Assembly (NCBI GenBank): GCA_023382175.1
Contig: JAMCQB010000100.1
Span: forward strand, 1-46,375
DNA: 46,375 nt
Source: Nitrospirota bacterium
GTDB lineage: Bacteria > Nitrospirota > Thermodesulfovibrionia > Thermodesulfovibrionales > UBA9159
Reading direction: 5' to 3'
In this document: positions 43,496 to 46,375 of the stretch, piece by piece
Position numbering within the stretch: the first letter of the stretch is position 1
Layout: each line of letters opens with the position of its first letter
Made by a program: the position numbers and the translations under genes
The notes under the pieces: model-generated
What the model saw: the letters and a program-made list of their open reading frames with translations, nothing else
Database searches by the model: none
What the model was told of the DNA's origin: nothing

Positions 43496-44248
43496 TCACC
43501 TCTTGTGGCACTTCCCGCAGTCAGTGGAGGGGAAAGCCTTTTCCCCGTTATGGCAGGAGCCGCAGTATTTACCGTTATACATGGCGTCCATGGTCATCTT
43601 CTTCTGAGTCCTCTTCATCTCGAAGACCTTTGGATGGCAATTGTCACAGGGAAATATCTGGGTGTGGAATTCGTGGCTGAAAGAGACATTGCCTATGCTT
43701 TCCACCTTGTAAGTGACAGGCTTCTTGAAGGCATTCATCTCGTGGCACCGCCCGCAATCAGAAGATGAGAACGCCTTCTTCCCGTTATGACATGCTCCGC
43801 AGTATCTTCCCTGGTAGATGGCATCCATGGTCATCCTGCTTGTGCCCTTTTTCATCTGGAAAATTCCTGTATGGCACTCCTTGCATCCCAGCTTTGCGTG
43901 GGACTCATGGTTGAATTTCGCAGGGAACCCTGATGCAGCATACGTAAACGTCTTTATGTTGTGGCAGGTATTGCAGACGGACAAGTCTGTCTTCATGAAA
44001 CGGTGCGCCTCAAAGCGGTGGCACTGGTTGCAGTGATATCCCGTCGTCATGTGAATACTGTGGGAGAAGGCCCCTTTCTCGGGAGACACGAACTTCTGAT
44101 ACGAGTGGCACTTGAAGCAGGGGAGTTCTCCCACGGCCTCATCCCTGCTGATGATCCTCTCCTGGGGTTTCTCCACCTTTTCCTTTTCCCTATGGGGAGA
44201 ACATGAGACAGAAAGAACAAGGAGACAAATGTATATAACCCACTTCAT
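43496..44248 (-). CDS. Multiheme c-type cytochrome lipoprotein (nine CxxCH)
   Basis: CFKCH, CNQCH, CNTCH, CKECH, CGACH, CGRCH, CDNCH, CGSCH, CGKCH; lipobox LSVSC. Confidence 0.92.
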   Translation of the reverse strand: MKWVIYICLLVLSVSCSPHREKEKVEKPQERIISRDEAVGELPCFKCHSYQKFVSPEKGAFSHSIHMTTGYHCNQCHRFEAHRFMKTDLSVCNTCHNIKTFTYAASGFPAKFNHESHAKLGCKECHTGIFQMKKGTSRMTMDAIYQGRYCGACHNGKKAFSSSDCGRCHEMNAFKKPVTYKVESIGNVSFSHEFHTQIFPCDNCHPKVFEMKRTQKKMTMDAMYNGKYCGSCHNGEKAFPSTDCGKCHKR

Positions 44249-44272
44249 CTATATGCCCTCCATCTCATCATC

Positions 44273-45016
44273 CTAAGGATTCCCGGGATTCTTGAAGGCC
44301 TCGGGGTTTTCCTTGAGTTCCAGTTCGTATTCCAGAGGGTGCTCGTGCTTGAATGCATCCATTGAGATCTTGCCTGTAATCCAGGTCATGCTCATGGGGA
44401 AATTTTCCCATTTCAGATGTTCAGAGTAGAAGTGCATGATGAGAATATAGGTAATGGCAAGGAGCGCTTCATCACTGTGAAGGACGAAGAAGACCTCCCA
44501 TATCCAGTTCGCGCTCCACTGGGGCAAAAAGATCGCCGCTTTTGTCGGAAATGCGAGTACCAATCCCGAGAGACCGATGATGGCCATGCCCCAGAAAGGC
44601 GCCCAATAATCGAACTTCTGGATATAGTTGTATCTCCCGAATTTCGGCTTCGTTTCGCTCAACCCCACAAAATAAAGAATATTCTGCATAGCATCCTTCA
44701 CATCCTTTGGAAGAGGAACTATGGTTGTCACTGGATCGAATTTCATCTTTCCAGTGAGCAATGAATAGGTTACGTATATGCAATGCCATAGGAAATCAAG
44801 GACCATTGTTACACCTGCAACTCTGTGAATAATGCCTGCCGTCTTCGGTCCTCCCCACAAACGTATCCACCAGCCTGCATGCTCAAGAGCAGGCTCAGGG
44901 TATTTAAGGGACCAGCCGGTAAATGCGAGGAGCAAGAATGTTACGAGCAGGATGACATGCTGAATCCTGAAGGTTACGTTGAATCGCTGAAATTCTTGCG
45001 TTTTTGCATCAGTCAT
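44273..45016 (-). CDS. Membrane cytochrome b (FdnI/cyt b561-like)
   Basis: RFNVTFRIQHVILLVTFLLLAFTGWSLKYP..., IIHRVAGVTMVLDFLWHCIYVTYSL, LHSDEALLAITYILIMHFYSEHLK. Confidence 0.88.
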   Translation of the reverse strand: MTDAKTQEFQRFNVTFRIQHVILLVTFLLLAFTGWSLKYPEPALEHAGWWIRLWGGPKTAGIIHRVAGVTMVLDFLWHCIYVTYSLLTGKMKFDPVTTIVPLPKDVKDAMQNILYFVGLSETKPKFGRYNYIQKFDYWAPFWGMAIIGLSGLVLAFPTKAAIFLPQWSANWIWEVFFVLHSDEALLAITYILIMHFYSEHLKWENFPMSMTWITGKISMDAFKHEHPLEYELELKENPEAFKNPGNP

Positions 45017-45947
45017 GGGGTTCCTCCTTCCTCTTTCTGAAAACACGGTCTCTGATATCTGCGAATGCCTCCAGGAAAACATGGAATATGACAAAGGCTA
45101 TGGTCCCTGCGGTCAGTATGATAAGCCCCTTTTCGGCGTAGAAGGGAATCGGGTTGTGCTTGCCGACGGGTTTATGAGTTATCGCAGCAACAAACTTTTT
45201 ATTTGCCCCCGGATGGCATTTCCCACAAGTTGCTATCCTGTTATCCCATGCAACAGGGGATTGAGGGTCATCCCATTTCTTTATGTCATGAGCACCATGA
45301 CAATCAACACATGTTGGTGCGCCTGGAAGTCCCAATTTGTATTTTTTCCCGTGAAAACTTTCATCATATTTTTCCACGATGTGCGTCCCGAGATTGTATT
45401 TCTTGGCAATCTCCTCCTTGTCGTGGCATTCGCCGCAGGTCTTTACAATATTCCACTTGTTGACCGAAGAATCTTTTGATTCACTGGGCATGATGTAGTG
45501 TGGAGAACCATGACAGTCGATACAGAGAGCGCCGTCAGACTGCTTCTTTTCCATAACATTCTTGCCGTGAACGCTTTCCGATACCCGCTTATAGATATCA
45601 CCATGGCATTCACTGCATGCAGCATAGGCCACAGGATCCACCTTTGCTTTCGGAGAGACGAGGCCAGCTAACTCTGACAAGCTTTTTGAGACATCTCCCT
45701 TTGGCGGTTCATGGGGGTTATCCTTGAATGTCTTATGGCATGTGGTGCATCCGATCCCGCCATGAACAGACTGGGAGAATCGTGCTTCGTCAATCTGGAC
45801 ATCTATGAGCACTCCCTTGTCGGTCCTGATCTTGCCTTTCATTGTGCTGTGGCAGGCAAGGCAGGTAAATGTTTCGGCAGATGCTGGCGGTGAAAGAAAA
45901 TACAGTGATCCCAATAGGAGCGCCAGTAACAGCAAAACCTTTTTCAT
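45009..45947 (-). CDS. Membrane-anchored multiheme cytochrome c (seven CxxCH)
   Basis: SD GGAGGA, signal peptide MKKVLLLLALLLGSLYFLSPPASA; CLACH, CTTCH, CSECH, CIDCH, CGECH, CVDCH, CGKCH; C-terminal TM. Confidence 0.92.
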   Translation of the reverse strand: MKKVLLLLALLLGSLYFLSPPASAETFTCLACHSTMKGKIRTDKGVLIDVQIDEARFSQSVHGGIGCTTCHKTFKDNPHEPPKGDVSKSLSELAGLVSPKAKVDPVAYAACSECHGDIYKRVSESVHGKNVMEKKQSDGALCIDCHGSPHYIMPSESKDSSVNKWNIVKTCGECHDKEEIAKKYNLGTHIVEKYDESFHGKKYKLGLPGAPTCVDCHGAHDIKKWDDPQSPVAWDNRIATCGKCHPGANKKFVAAITHKPVGKHNPIPFYAEKGLIILTAGTIAFVIFHVFLEAFADIRDRVFRKRKEEPHD

Positions 45948-46207
45948 GTATCCTCCTCTATGTGACAGTCTGACAGGCAACGCCTGCATAAAAGAATTAT
46001 CCGTTCTGTTGGATGGTTTCTTCTTTGACAGGTGAAAGAAGGCCCCTAAAGAGCCAAAATGAGAAACTTCCGGAAACGTTCTTCTCCTTTTAGAATGCAC
46101 TTCTTTTGGTCCCCTCCATCCAGAAGTGATCAATGAACACGATTTTACAATGAGCCATCTAAATTTTCAATTAAAAAATCTTATGGATTTATAACTTTGG
46201 GGAGGTT

Positions 46208-46236
46208 ATAAAAGGGGGGAGGCGTGAGACCTCCCC
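46208..46236 (-). terminator. Candidate terminator of the right-edge minus-strand gene
   Basis: GGGGAGG CGTGAGA CCTCCCC stem; minus strand continues into TTTTATAA. Confidence 0.6.
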
Positions 46237-46247
46237 TCTTCATCGAA

Positions 46248-46375
46248 CTATTCAGCCTTGACGTGCGCTTCCTCTGCAGGCGCCTTTGCCCTGGCCGCGC
46301 TTGAGAGCGCCTCAGTGAGATAGCCTACCATTGTCCCGAATATGGCTCCCACTACAATGGTTACCGATGCAATGC
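46248..46375 (-). CDS. C-terminal fragment of a small membrane protein
   Basis: Minus-strand frame IASVTIVVGAIFGTMVGYLTEALSSAARAKAPAEEAHVKAE*; runs off window. Confidence 0.55.
   Translation of the reverse strand, partial: IASVTIVVGAIFGTMVGYLTEALSSAARAKAPAEEAHVKAE

Noticed and set aside
45948-46133. N-terminal extension of the seven-heme cytochrome ORF
   Set aside because: SD GGAGGA and signal peptide place the start at 45947.

Overview
The window looks like a Nitrospirota/deltaproteobacterial-type chromosome segment (lineage is my inference). From left to right: (i) the start of a NodU-like carbamoyltransferase, a DUF3368/UPF0175 toxin-antitoxin pair and a RAYT-type transposase; (ii) a long minus-strand GDP-fucose/exopolysaccharide locus (gmd, fcl, manC, manB, UDP-glucuronate epimerase, EPS-type MarR regulator, NusG/RfaH-like factor with an ops-like site, PHP phosphatase, TIM-barrel-like/DUF192 fusion, O-antigen ligase, J-domain protein, TPR protein, Wzc, Wza, FecR); (iii) an M1-peptidase/ChaN/PDZ fusion; (iv) lipid A genes (waaA, msbA, lpxB, plus a GnnB/GnnA-like pair); (v) housekeeping genes (recN, HU, MTH1187, archaeal-type FBP aldolase/phosphatase, tRNA-Thr); (vi) a plus-strand operon of outer-membrane-type LPP20/FlgT-like/FecR proteins followed by CsgG; (vii) a multiheme cytochrome c / cytochrome b operon. 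Two signals stand out. First, the LPP20-FlgT-FecR-CsgG cluster (about 37.5-43.4 kb) has no flagellar or curli genes beside it and is a candidate undescribed outer-membrane ring or secretion apparatus. Second, the whole window carries degenerate short-unit arrays (6-, 7-, 8- and 9-nt units), often arranged as direct array-spacer-inverted array. They lie in intergenic gaps and also in frame inside conserved enzymes, where they encode inserted loops, C-termini, a linker and apparently an entire signal peptide. All calls come from reading the sequence; no database search was run.
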